This document shows, piece by piece, positions 16,698 to 24,921 of a DNA stretch of 64,000 nt. The notes under the pieces were generated by a model. That model saw nothing but the letters and a program-made list of their open reading frames with translations, did not search any database and had not been told where the DNA came from. The DNA comes from HGM04593 sp045660825 (GTDB lineage Bacteria; Bacteroidota; Bacteroidia; Bacteroidales; Bacteroidaceae), in NCBI GenBank assembly GCA_045660825.1, contig JAZREN010000008.1, positions 17,709 to 81,708 on the forward strand, given 5' to 3'. Each line of letters starts with the position of its first letter. Position 1 is the stretch's first letter. The position numbers and the translations under genes are program-made.

Positions 16698-19631
16698 TTA
16701 ATTAAGATTGCTCAATGTGTTCTTCAAATCTCTGCTCAAATATTCAAATTCTGTCATGATAGCCTGCAATTCGCCACCGTTACCCTTCTGTGAGTATGTG
16801 ATGCTGCTCTTGTCTGAGCATACAAGTTGGTTGATGTAGTCATCAATGCCACGTTTTACGATACCATCGATAATACCCTGATAGTAACTGATACCCTTGC
16901 TGCTGACCTCACTCTTGATAAGTGAATAGAACAGATCCTTTTTCTCGGGGAGAACTCGTGTCTTGAAGTAGTTGAACGCTGTATCACGGCGTTTAGTTCC
17001 TGCTTCTTCGAGTGGCACCCACTTCTTGATACCGGGACGTGACATTGTCTCCTCATCCCAATAGTAGTAATTGCCTTTTTGGCAGCTGATGAACTTTCTA
17101 TGAGCCTTGTCCTCTTTGTCTTTCTCCTTGACAACAATACCGCGCTCGTCCTTTTCCATATTTCTCTCAGTTTCGATGATTTCATCCCAACCGAAGATGT
17201 GACCACATACCCAATAGAACATTGCCTCATTTGACATTTCTGGTTTCAACTTGAAGTCGTTAGCCTGCATCCAATCAAATATTGTGTTGTCGTAGTGAGG
17301 GTTGAATGTATGTTTGTTGCGTACATCCTTATTGTAGCCAGTCTCAATGATGGGGTCAGGGAACTCATTCAGACAGTAAGGGATAATTGCACCATCAACA
17401 CGATAGAATATAACTCTCTGCTTCATGATGTCTGTATCCATTGAAACCCAGTGCTTGTTCAATACATTGTGCATGAATGCAGGGTCTTTCTGGAAACGTG
17501 TAAGGATGCTGTTGTCCTTACCATAATATGCAACCATAAAGTTAGAGACCATCTTCTGGTTTGCAGGTGAACCGGCAATCTTCTGACCCTTGTTGTTGAC
17601 GTCAAGCAATAGAGCAGACTTGCATGTGATTGTCTCAATCAAGTCCTCCCACTCCACATCGCTGAGCTTGTCAATTACGTCAAGCACCAAAGTATCACGG
17701 TATCTCTTTGTTCTGTCAAGAGTGTCAGTGTAAGCAAGAATTGCATTAGACAATTCCTCTTGAGCGTACTCTGAAATAGGTTTGCTGAGTGTGCTTGCAA
17801 AATCGCAGATGAGCAAGCTTGCAGCATCGTCAGCTGTAAGTGTCATATTTACTCTCTCTGCCTGTGAGAGGTCGTACTCAAACTGCTTTGCCGAAGTCGT
17901 GCTCTTCTGAAGACCTTCTAACTCATTGCTGTATGAAAGTGCAATGTTGTTGAGCGTAGTCATTGTGTTTTCTACGCTGGTTTTCAATGTCTTGGTCAAC
18001 TCAATAAGCTCGTTGAAAATGCCCTCGGCCACTCTGCGGCGCTGTGCCTCGTATTTCTGTTTACGAATATTATTTGCTGTTACAGTTATACAATCTTCAA
18101 GTATGGTTTCTTTTGCCTCGGTGCTTCTGAATTTCCATTTGAAACCGTTTCTCTTATCCTCATACTCCTTGTAACCATCCTCTAGTTTCTTGTAAAGCTC
18201 GGTAATTGTCTTGTCAATGCTGAGGTACTCCTCCTGCATTTCACCCTTGTATTGTGTACAAAGTGAAATGAGCTTGGTAAGGAATGTGATAGCATTACCA
18301 ACACCATTCTCCTCTTTAAGGTATTTCTCAACCTCTTTCTTCAATGCTTCTTCAATGGCTGTCTTACGAGCCTTGATTTTTTCTTCGCTTGTGAAACCGT
18401 TCAAGTCATTGATGTATTTTTCTGCATTGTCCTTTGTCTTGGCATCGGTGTCGTTGATGTCGAGTTCTGGAGCCTTCAACTTGTTTATTTCATTTCCAGG
18501 GAAAATAGAATCGATGAGGTAGTTGAACTGGTCGCCATCCTCACGAATCATTACATTGCTGAGCATTGTCCAATTGATGGCTTCCTGTTCAATTTCAAAT
18601 CCCTGTGAAATCAACTTCTGGATAAGAATCTTTGCAACCTTGTATTTATATACTTTCGCAAGTTCCTCACCTTTATATACTACCTGGCAAGCACCAAGAC
18701 CGTGTACCCAACCTTTCTTGTTCTTTATGTTGTATGAGCCATTTGTCCAACCAACGTTGCTTGCAATTGATGCAATGTTGTTACCCAATTTGTTTCCAGA
18801 GAGATACATGCTTGTACCAACAACCTCGCACAATTCTTTTATGCTGTTTACAACACCACCCTGATTTGTCTTGTTGTCAACTACATAGAAAGTGTCAAAA
18901 AGAGGTCTGGTGATTGTTTTTAATTCATTGTTGAGAGACAATTTCTTGGGCTCTGATGGTGTGGCGTGCATTGTATAGTCGACATCCATAATTGCAGCAT
19001 AAGCATTTGATATTACACGTGGTGTCTTGTTTCCGCTTGGGTCCATAGCTCTGAATACACCCCAGTTTACACCATAGCCATATAGGTTCACATTTGTTGG
19101 ATATGCTTCCTTGATGATGTGGGCAACAGTCATGAATGAACCGGCACCTGTACCACCGGCAATAGACATTGCCATGTGTACATCTACGATACCACCTGTT
19201 GTCTGGTTTGCAATATTCTGCACTCTGTTGAAACAGTTCCTGATTCTTGCGTCAATGTGTGAGTAGATAAGCTCTGTGTACAAACGACCGGTAGTTCTTA
19301 CCTGGCTTGCGCCATCAACAATCTTGCGTGCAATGTAGCCTGCGTTACTGGGGAACATCCATTTGTACTCTCCCTGCTCTTTGCCTGACTCATAGAAACC
19401 AAGTGGATCAATACCGTCGGGTATCTGCATGAAATCTGTGATTATCTCTGCTTCCAAGTTGGAACTTTTAGGAGCTGTTGTGTCAAAGTCAATTGCGATG
19501 AAAGCAATCTCTCTGGGGATTTTGCCCTCGCCAAACTCCTGCTCATACATTTTCTTTGTCTGAGAAATCGCCAATATACCGGTACCGCCAAGGCCGATAT
19601 AAATTGATGGTCTGATAACTAATCTTGCCAT
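16698..19631 (-). CDS. Tubulin/FtsZ-superfamily protein (longer paralogue)
   Basis: A 977-residue cytoplasmic protein of the bacterial tubulin-like (Tubulin_2) family. The first nucleotide loop is SIYIGLGGTGILAIS; the tubulin signature GGTGAGSF begins at residue ~159. The body is helical with predicted coiled coils. It aligns by eye along its whole length with the 777-residue paralogue, then continues ~180 residues past the shared FKLKPE motif with a charged, tryptophan-containing extension. No membrane segment. It lies between the lipoprotein/TM gene (37 bases upstream) and the peptidase membrane protein (8 bases downstream). FtsZ-like families near vWA proteins have been proposed to act in membrane remodelling; a role here is inference. 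Confidence 0.85.
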   Translation of the reverse strand: MARLVIRPSIYIGLGGTGILAISQTKKMYEQEFGEGKIPREIAFIAIDFDTTAPKSSNLEAEIITDFMQIPDGIDPLGFYESGKEQGEYKWMFPSNAGYIARKIVDGASQVRTTGRLYTELIYSHIDARIRNCFNRVQNIANQTTGGIVDVHMAMSIAGGTGAGSFMTVAHIIKEAYPTNVNLYGYGVNWGVFRAMDPSGNKTPRVISNAYAAIMDVDYTMHATPSEPKKLSLNNELKTITRPLFDTFYVVDNKTNQGGVVNSIKELCEVVGTSMYLSGNKLGNNIASIASNVGWTNGSYNIKNKKGWVHGLGACQVVYKGEELAKVYKYKVAKILIQKLISQGFEIEQEAINWTMLSNVMIREDGDQFNYLIDSIFPGNEINKLKAPELDINDTDAKTKDNAEKYINDLNGFTSEEKIKARKTAIEEALKKEVEKYLKEENGVGNAITFLTKLISLCTQYKGEMQEEYLSIDKTITELYKKLEDGYKEYEDKRNGFKWKFRSTEAKETILEDCITVTANNIRKQKYEAQRRRVAEGIFNELIELTKTLKTSVENTMTTLNNIALSYSNELEGLQKSTTSAKQFEYDLSQAERVNMTLTADDAASLLICDFASTLSKPISEYAQEELSNAILAYTDTLDRTKRYRDTLVLDVIDKLSDVEWEDLIETITCKSALLLDVNNKGQKIAGSPANQKMVSNFMVAYYGKDNSILTRFQKDPAFMHNVLNKHWVSMDTDIMKQRVIFYRVDGAIIPYCLNEFPDPIIETGYNKDVRNKHTFNPHYDNTIFDWMQANDFKLKPEMSNEAMFYWVCGHIFGWDEIIETERNMEKDERGIVVKEKDKEDKAHRKFISCQKGNYYYWDEETMSRPGIKKWVPLEEAGTKRRDTAFNYFKTRVLPEKKDLFYSLIKSEVSSKGISYYQGIIDGIVKRGIDDYINQLVCSDKSSITYSQKGNGGELQAIMTEFEYLSRDLKNTLSNLN

Positions 19632-19668
19632 AGTTGAATGAATTAAGTTGCTATTATGTTTTTATTGG

Positions 19669-20577
19669 TTACGTTGTTTTTATTGTAGCCTTTTCGCCGT
19701 TTTCGTTGATGATTTCAATAGGGCTACGGCGTATTCTCTCGCCATTGATTGAATATCGTCTTGCTCCAGTGAACGAAATGCTGTTGCTTCTGGTGCCACG
19801 GCCGATAGTAACCGGTGATGTCCAAAAATCGTGATATTCATATGGCCTGCTTCCTTTGAAAAGCTTTGCAAGGAAAGAATCCTTGGTCTTAGTGCTTGCT
19901 GTGCATACAAGGCTGTTGCCGCCCTTCATTCTGATGGTTCTTTCTGAACCGTTCTCATATGTGATTGTAACCTTTGAGAATGGTGTTTTACGCCAAAATA
20001 CAAAACGTGACAGAATATACCATAATATGCTAACAGTCAAGAAAATACATGTTGCCCATATGACTTTTTCTTTCAATGGGTTCATAATGGTCTCTTTGTC
20101 GGCCATCATCTTGTTGTCATCACCGAAGCGTTCGAAAGATATTTCGTCGAGCACTTCAATTTCACCACCGTTGGGAATGTATTTCAATGAATAGATGTGC
20201 TCTCCGTCCTTTGCGCTTTTCTTGAATTCAAGTGCAAATTTCACTTCTGTTTCGTTAGTTGTGATTGTAAAACTGTTGCCTTCACAAAGTACGTCGTTTT
20301 TGTAGACCTTTACATCTTCAGCTGGAATTTCATCACCATAATCATCTGTTGTGTATACTGCAATAGTTATAGGCTTGTCCTTGAGCCAATTTTTGCTGGC
20401 TTCATTCCATTCAAGGTCAAGGTAGCGCTCCATCTTTTGGGGAGTGTATTCGTGCCACCCCCAAGACTCGTAGGCCTTGGTTTCACCGAACAGTGCATAC
20501 TTGTCTTTGCTCTTGTCGCAAGAAACCAGTATTGTCATTACTGCTAAAAATGGTAGTATACGAAGTAATGCTTTCAT
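19669..20577 (-). CDS. Lipoprotein with a transmembrane helix and cytoplasmic tail
   Basis: A 302-residue protein. Residues 1-20 form a lipoprotein signal (LVSC, lipidated C20). Residues ~21-165 are a beta-rich periplasmic domain. A clear membrane helix follows at ~172-194 (WATCIFLTVSILWYILS), then a basic RFVFWRK stop-transfer and a ~100-residue cytoplasmic beta-rich domain ending in SPVTIGRGTRSNS and INENGEKATIKTT. The IGRG stretch recalls FHA domains but the other FHA residues are not evident. The layout could link periplasmic events to the cytoplasmic tubulin-like protein encoded next. The upstream vWA gene ends 17 bases before it. Confidence 0.75.
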   Translation of the reverse strand: MKALLRILPFLAVMTILVSCDKSKDKYALFGETKAYESWGWHEYTPQKMERYLDLEWNEASKNWLKDKPITIAVYTTDDYGDEIPAEDVKVYKNDVLCEGNSFTITTNETEVKFALEFKKSAKDGEHIYSLKYIPNGGEIEVLDEISFERFGDDNKMMADKETIMNPLKEKVIWATCIFLTVSILWYILSRFVFWRKTPFSKVTITYENGSERTIRMKGGNSLVCTASTKTKDSFLAKLFKGSRPYEYHDFWTSPVTIGRGTRSNSISFTGARRYSINGERIRRSPIEIINENGEKATIKTT

Positions 20578-20594
20578 TTTATTCTGTTTTTTGT

Positions 20595-21710
20595 TTATTC
20601 TTCAATAGTTTCAGCTTTTCTGAGCTTGATTTTCAAAGTCTTCTGTACTTCGTTTACCAACTCAAGTGACTTTGAACTTGTGTTCGACAAAGAAATTATA
20701 TAAACATATCCATCATCGCTTATTAATTTCTCGTTGACTACATTGAAGTTCAAGTCAATGGTGCTGTTGCTATATATGTTCTCGTCAACAGTCTGCTGGT
20801 TATATTTGAGCTTGACTTCGATTTTGCCGTCAACAACCTCGCAAACATCGTCAATCTTGACATAAGGGTTATTGTCTGATGTCACTTTGATTTTTATGCC
20901 TTTAGGTAGCTCATAGTTTTTTTGTACCTGATTGATGTTGATTGTTTGTGTCTTTCTGTTTTCTTTGACAGCATCGATGAAATTGTATTTGCCGGCTGCT
21001 GTTGCCGAAATTTCAATCAGCCTTTCTTGGGGATTGATTATCTCAACATTGTCACTAGGTCTTATCTCGGCGCATGCTGCATCTGTTAGGCGGATATAGA
21101 TAAGCAACGGGTCTCTTTTGCTCCATTTTTCATTTATTTCCTTGACGAATGATTGGTCTTGGCCTATATTAAAATCGTCAATGCCGTCCGTAAGCATGTA
21201 TATGGTTGTGCTGTGCTCTGTTACATTAACATAATCCCTTTTTGCATCCATTAGTGGACCGTATAAATTTGTGAGACCATGGTGCGGTTGCACGAACGAT
21301 TCAATTTTCTTTATAAGTTCGCGCTTACCGTTGGGAGTTGCTGGATATTTCCATGGGGAGTCATAAGTCATTGGTTCACCTGTTGCATCGGATACATATG
21401 GTCTTGGTACGACGGTTTTTGCATCGATTCTTTTCAAACCGGAATTACCACTGATAATACACTCTTGGAAAGGACAAACGACGATAGTGTCGCCTGGATT
21501 TGTCTTTCTAGACTTGATTTCGTTTATTAGCCACTCTTTGGTGCTGTCCCAAACATCCTCTACACCTCCTCTTTCTGGACCATGCATTGAAAGCGTTACA
21601 TCCCAAAGATATACATAAAACTGCTTGTCTTTCGTTTCTTGTGCGTTGACTGTTATCGTTGGCACAGCAAATGAAAGCAACAGAACTGCGATAATAGCTT
21701 TGTAATTCAT
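20595..21710 (-). CDS. Secreted von Willebrand factor A domain protein
   Basis: A 371-residue protein with a signal peptide ending near residue 23 (VNA-QE). The vWA fold starts with YVYLWDVTLSM, giving D37-x-T39-x-S41 of the metal-ion-dependent adhesion site; T147 (HHGLTNLYG) and D175 (YMLTDGIDD) supply the other metal ligands, so the site appears intact. Residues ~250-371 are a beta-rich domain. It is probably periplasmic, binding a partner through its metal. It stands 24 bases after the small lipoprotein gene and 17 before the lipoprotein/TM gene. vWA proteins recur next to FtsZ-like genes in published neighbourhood surveys, supporting the link to the tubulin-like proteins. Confidence 0.85.
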   Translation of the reverse strand: MNYKAIIAVLLLSFAVPTITVNAQETKDKQFYVYLWDVTLSMHGPERGGVEDVWDSTKEWLINEIKSRKTNPGDTIVVCPFQECIISGNSGLKRIDAKTVVPRPYVSDATGEPMTYDSPWKYPATPNGKRELIKKIESFVQPHHGLTNLYGPLMDAKRDYVNVTEHSTTIYMLTDGIDDFNIGQDQSFVKEINEKWSKRDPLLIYIRLTDAACAEIRPSDNVEIINPQERLIEISATAAGKYNFIDAVKENRKTQTININQVQKNYELPKGIKIKVTSDNNPYVKIDDVCEVVDGKIEVKLKYNQQTVDENIYSNSTIDLNFNVVNEKLISDDGYVYIISLSNTSSKSLELVNEVQKTLKIKLRKAETIEE

Positions 21711-21734
21711 ATTATATTTTTTATTAATTTGTCA

Positions 21735-22253
21735 TTACCATGCTTCTCCCCAAAGGTAGCTGTACTCTTCGTCAATTTCGAGGTCGAAAAGAATTGCCTT
21801 TGGATAAACCTTTGTTTTGCCACCCAAGGCAATGGCGTCCTCAAGATATTTGGTCAATTCATCTTCTTGCCCATTTTCGTGGTATTTCTTAATTTTCCTT
21901 GCAATCTTAATTGAATCACCATCGTTTTTTAAAGATTCGTCAACTAAATTGTATCGCTCTTTGTAGTCGGAATAATATTTTTTGAACTTCTTGTTCTGGT
22001 TGCCGATGAATACTATTTCTCTGGCAACAAGGTCTTCTCTAAAACGAAGGAAGTACTCTCCTACGATTTTGTCATTCGTGTTCTTGTATTCGCTCCAAAG
22101 CTTGTGGTTGATGGTGTTTTTGTTGTCTTCTACTTGATTGTAGAAATTACGTGCATCCTCAATGTATTCTTTCTTGTTGGCAGGCTCCGAGTGGGTCGAA
22201 GTGCATGAAATCAAAAGCGACATGATCGCAATGATGTAGAAATAGTTTCTCAT
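21735..22253 (-). CDS. Small lipoprotein, first gene of the tubulin-like locus
   Basis: A 172-residue lipoprotein: MRNYFYIIAIMSLLISCTS gives a lipobox with C17. The mature part is highly charged and helical (KKEYIEDARNFYNQVEDNK onward), ending ...YLWGEAW. No enzyme motif is seen. The start at 22253 is chosen because it begins the lipoprotein signal; the frame continues 18 residues upstream without function. It is the first gene after the promoter and inverted repeat at 22312-22385. Confidence 0.75.
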   Translation of the reverse strand: MRNYFYIIAIMSLLISCTSTHSEPANKKEYIEDARNFYNQVEDNKNTINHKLWSEYKNTNDKIVGEYFLRFREDLVAREIVFIGNQNKKFKKYYSDYKERYNLVDESLKNDGDSIKIARKIKKYHENGQEDELTKYLEDAIALGGKTKVYPKAILFDLEIDEEYSYLWGEAW

Positions 22254-22311
22254 ATTATAAAATGTGTTTTTTTTACCTTGAAATAGCTGTAAAGGTTTGT
22301 GTATCAAAATG

Positions 22312-22347
22312 TTGGCAACTTTGTGTTTTAGAACGCAATGTTGCCAA
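22312..22347. promoter_or_regulatory. Inverted repeat at the start of the tubulin-like operon
   Basis: TTGGCAAC (22312-22319) and GTTGCCAA (22340-22347) are perfect complements 20 bases apart. They lie immediately after the -7 element, so at or just downstream of the transcription start. This may be an operator or a 5' UTR hairpin. Confidence 0.5.
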
Positions 22348-22351
22348 TACG

Positions 22352-22385
22352 CAAATATAAAGAAAAAAACATAACAAATGCAAAA
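22352..22385 (-). promoter_or_regulatory. Promoter of the tubulin-like operon
   Basis: Minus-strand TATATTTG (complement of 22352-22359) preceded by TTTTG (complement of 22381-22385), about 21 bases apart. It overlaps the T-tract of the preceding gene's terminator. Confidence 0.6.
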
Positions 22386-22394
22386 CTTTGTTAT
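22362..22394 (-). terminator. Terminator of the glycosylase gene
   Basis: On the minus strand ATAACAAA (complement of 22387-22394) pairs with TTTGTTAT (complement of 22371-22378), followed by GTTTTTTT. The stem overlaps the stop codon of the uracil-DNA-glycosylase-like gene. Confidence 0.7.
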
Positions 22395-22987
22395 TTTTTA
22401 TTTGCGTTGCTCATTAAACCTTCGGTTTTTAACATTTTGAGGTAGTGGGCGGCTTTCTTTTCGAGGGCGAGGGGGTAGGCGCGGGAGGTCGATGGCATGC
22501 GCCAGAAGTTGTACTTGCGTTCGCCTATGTGAATGGTTGTGCACTCGCCCATTGGGGGTGTGTCGCAACCAAAATGGGCGACTATTGTGTCGGTGGCTTT
22601 TTGCCCGGTAGTGACAATGGCGGTGCATTGTGGCAACTGCCCAAGCAGGGCCTCGATGTCGGTTGGGGCAGTGACTTCGAGGAACTTGTCCGAGGCGTTT
22701 TCCTTCAGCCTCACGACCTCGCACGCGGTGTCGTAGAGCGCTATTCCTCGCCGGGTGCAGAACTCCACAACAGCCTCCTTGTTGAAGCGCTTTTCGCCCT
22801 TCAACTCAAAATGGTGCCTGTCGCCAAAGAACAACAGGCCCATTACGCGCCACATGTCGTTTATCCAGTTAGGATAGAAGAAGGGCATTGACCACTTGGC
22901 TTGTGGTGGCGGAAAGCTGCCCAACATCAGAATCCTTGCATTCTGTGGCAGGAACGGCTCGAGGGGGTGTCTTTCGGTGATGGCCAT
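22391..22987 (-). CDS. Uracil-DNA glycosylase superfamily protein
   Basis: A 198-residue cytoplasmic protein of the uracil-DNA glycosylase superfamily, which removes damaged bases from DNA. The N-terminal motif ILMLGSFPP, followed by FFYPNWINDMWRVMG, matches the pattern GSFPs...fYy-p.N.FWrv of the hypoxanthine/uracil glycosylase-like branch. The C-terminal motif is RMPSTSRAYPLALEKK, with MPSTS in place of the usual LPSTSP. Exact substrate (uracil or hypoxanthine) cannot be told. The secreted repeat-protein gene ends 22 bases upstream on the same strand; the functional pairing looks accidental. Confidence 0.8.
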   Translation of the reverse strand: MAITERHPLEPFLPQNARILMLGSFPPPQAKWSMPFFYPNWINDMWRVMGLLFFGDRHHFELKGEKRFNKEAVVEFCTRRGIALYDTACEVVRLKENASDKFLEVTAPTDIEALLGQLPQCTAIVTTGQKATDTIVAHFGCDTPPMGECTTIHIGERKYNFWRMPSTSRAYPLALEKKAAHYLKMLKTEGLMSNANKK

Positions 22988-23009
22988 GTTTTTAAAGAGA
23001 TTTTGGATA

Positions 23010-24182
23010 TTACTGCGGATAGATGTCCTTTGTCTGGTTAATCTTGTCGTACTCCGATTGTGTAATCTCTTCTGTCAGGACAATCCCGTTGCCGAAGATG
23101 GTCTTTTCTATTACAATTCTGCTCCAATCCTTTGATATAATCATCTGGGGTGTGTGGAGGGGAAATTCCGTCCTGCCGTCGCCCTGCAGTATGCATTGGC
23201 GGAAGATGTAGGAGTCGTCGGTCTCTTTATGCAGGATGTAGCGGACGGGATGCTTGTGTGCCATTCCCAAGAGGCTTGTCTCGGCCATGTATTTGCCATC
23301 CTGGTAATAGAATTTGAAATCGCCCACCTGGTAGTTGTCGTTCCTGAAATAGATGTTGCCGGTGCGCATGCCGGTGGTGCCGCTGCATGGATGTGATTTT
23401 GTGTCTTGATTGTATGAACCACCTCCTATGTATGAGATGTGGTATGAATTATCCCATCTCTTCTTGATGTATTTGCTTACGTCTGAATTGTTCACGGAGT
23501 AGTTCTGTGACTGGTCGCCACTGCCATATACTACAAGGAAGTCGTCTCCGTCCGATTCAATGAGGTGGATGCTGAGGTCGTTGCCCCATACATCTTCCCT
23601 TATTTCGGCAGCCATCTTGTCATAGTTGTCGGCTATGAAATAGCCTTGCGAGGTGTACTCGCTTGTGCGGCTCATCACTACGGTCCACAAGCTGCCGTCA
23701 AAGGCGGCGTTGGTAATGTAATAACCCCTGTCCCAATTGTGCTTTATCCAACTCTTTATGTTTGACAATTCGTCGCGGCGATAGCACTGCATCCAGTAGT
23801 CGTGTCCCTTGGACATTACTACAAGCCATTTGCCTTTTCCTCTTGAGATGGATGTGATTCTGTAGTCTTCGCTCCACTTGGTGTTTATCCACTCCTGGGG
23901 CCATGTGGTGGAGTATTTGTATGTCTGCTTTCCTATCCCCGTGTTTTTAGCCATTGTGACGAACCAACCATTCTTTGTGTAGGCCGCCGAAGTAATTCTC
24001 CTTTCCTCCTGGTTCCAATGCTTCTTTATCTTGTCCTCTTGCAAAGCCTTCCCTTTTCCTGAATAGAACCATGTCTGGTTGGTGTATGGTCGGCCGTTCT
24101 CGGTTATGATGATGGTCTTGTCCTGTGCATTGGCCAGTAATGTCATTGCTGAAAGCAATGTGAGGAGCATGAGTCTTTTCAT
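23010..24182 (-). CDS. Secreted tryptophan-rich repeat protein
   Basis: A 390-residue exported protein (signal peptide MKRLMLLTLLSAMTLLANAQ). Residues ~45-260 hold four or five imperfect repeats of ~45 residues of the form W-x-x-x-Y-x-I-T-...-G-x-W-x-V-V-M-S: for example KWSEDYRITSISRGKGKW and NWDRGYYITNAAFDGSLW. Such repeats suggest a beta-propeller-like or sheet-rich binding fold, similar to what is catalogued as DUF7477, though I cannot confirm it. The C-terminal ~120 residues are a separate non-repeating domain. No catalytic motif. Probably periplasmic or surface located. Confidence 0.75.
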   Translation of the reverse strand: MKRLMLLTLLSAMTLLANAQDKTIIITENGRPYTNQTWFYSGKGKALQEDKIKKHWNQEERRITSAAYTKNGWFVTMAKNTGIGKQTYKYSTTWPQEWINTKWSEDYRITSISRGKGKWLVVMSKGHDYWMQCYRRDELSNIKSWIKHNWDRGYYITNAAFDGSLWTVVMSRTSEYTSQGYFIADNYDKMAAEIREDVWGNDLSIHLIESDGDDFLVVYGSGDQSQNYSVNNSDVSKYIKKRWDNSYHISYIGGGSYNQDTKSHPCSGTTGMRTGNIYFRNDNYQVGDFKFYYQDGKYMAETSLLGMAHKHPVRYILHKETDDSYIFRQCILQGDGRTEFPLHTPQMIISKDWSRIVIEKTIFGNGIVLTEEITQSEYDKINQTKDIYPQ

Positions 24183-24204
24183 AGTGGAATGTTATGTTTG
24201 GTTG

Positions 24205-24790
24205 TTATTTCTTTAGATGTTTCTTGCCGTTCACAATGTATACTCCGGGTGCAGTGACCTCCTGTAGTCTGCGGCCGGCAAGGTCATAAATATCTTTGCT
24301 CTTTGCTCTATCGTCTTCTCAATGCCGGTAGCGCCTGCTTGTACGGAGATACTCTTGGCCTCGTTGTCAACGGTGACGGTAACCGGCTCTTCATTTGTTG
24401 AGGCAATGTGTGTGGCAGTGATTCCTTCGCCTGCAGTGATGGCTATGAAACCGCCGTCGTATATCGTGCTGCTGCCGGTGTAGCCGGGGAGGGTGCATGT
24501 GATTGCGTCGATGTCGGTGAGTGAAACGGTGTATATGTCATATCCGTAAACCGGTTCTATAGCCCAGTGTGATGCGGCAGTCCAGGGACCCCATGTAGAC
24601 ACGCCTTCGTTATTGCCATTGCATTTGACATCCAAAGTTGTAGGGTAGTGCCGCTGTCGGCAATGTCATTGGGCAGGACACCCAATGAAACACGGCCGTT
24701 CCTCTGGAAACTGATTGCGTTGTTTGTTACTTGTGCTGTGCTGCAAAGCGATGCAAGGAGCATCAACAGTGCGATGGCATATTTTTTCAT
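24205..24790 (-). pseudogene. Secreted protein gene broken by two frameshifts
   Basis: The first frame starts at 24790 with a signal peptide (MKKYAIALLMLLASLCSTAQ) and reads to about 24635. Near the T-run at about 24633 (CAACTTTGGATG) the sensible frame changes; one missing T would restore LDVKCNGNNEG. It continues as a beta-rich domain to about 24300 (GATGIEKTIEQ). At CAAAGAGCAAAGAT the frame changes again into IYDLAGRRLQEV and VYIVNGKKHLKK, with stop TAA at 24205-24207. The ending is the C-terminal tail found on other secreted proteins here. Either a decaying gene or sequencing errors in homopolymer-like sites. Confidence 0.75.
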
Positions 24791-24862
24791 ATTTGCAATG
24801 TTTGTTTGCTTATTATGGCAAATGTATGAAAAACAGTTGAGAAAACAATTCTATTGCAAATA

Positions 24863-24908
24863 AAAAGAAGGGATTGGATAATGGCAGATGCCTCCAATCC
24901 CTTCTTTT
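24863..24908 (-). terminator. Terminator after the broken membrane-protein gene
   Basis: AAAAGAAGGGATTGGA (24863-24878) and TCCAATCCCTTCTTTT (24893-24908) are perfect 16-base complements with a 14-base loop. On the minus strand the stem ends in CTTTTTA. It stands 13 bases after the stop at 24922. Confidence 0.85.
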
Positions 24909-24921
24909 GTAGGAATGTCCA

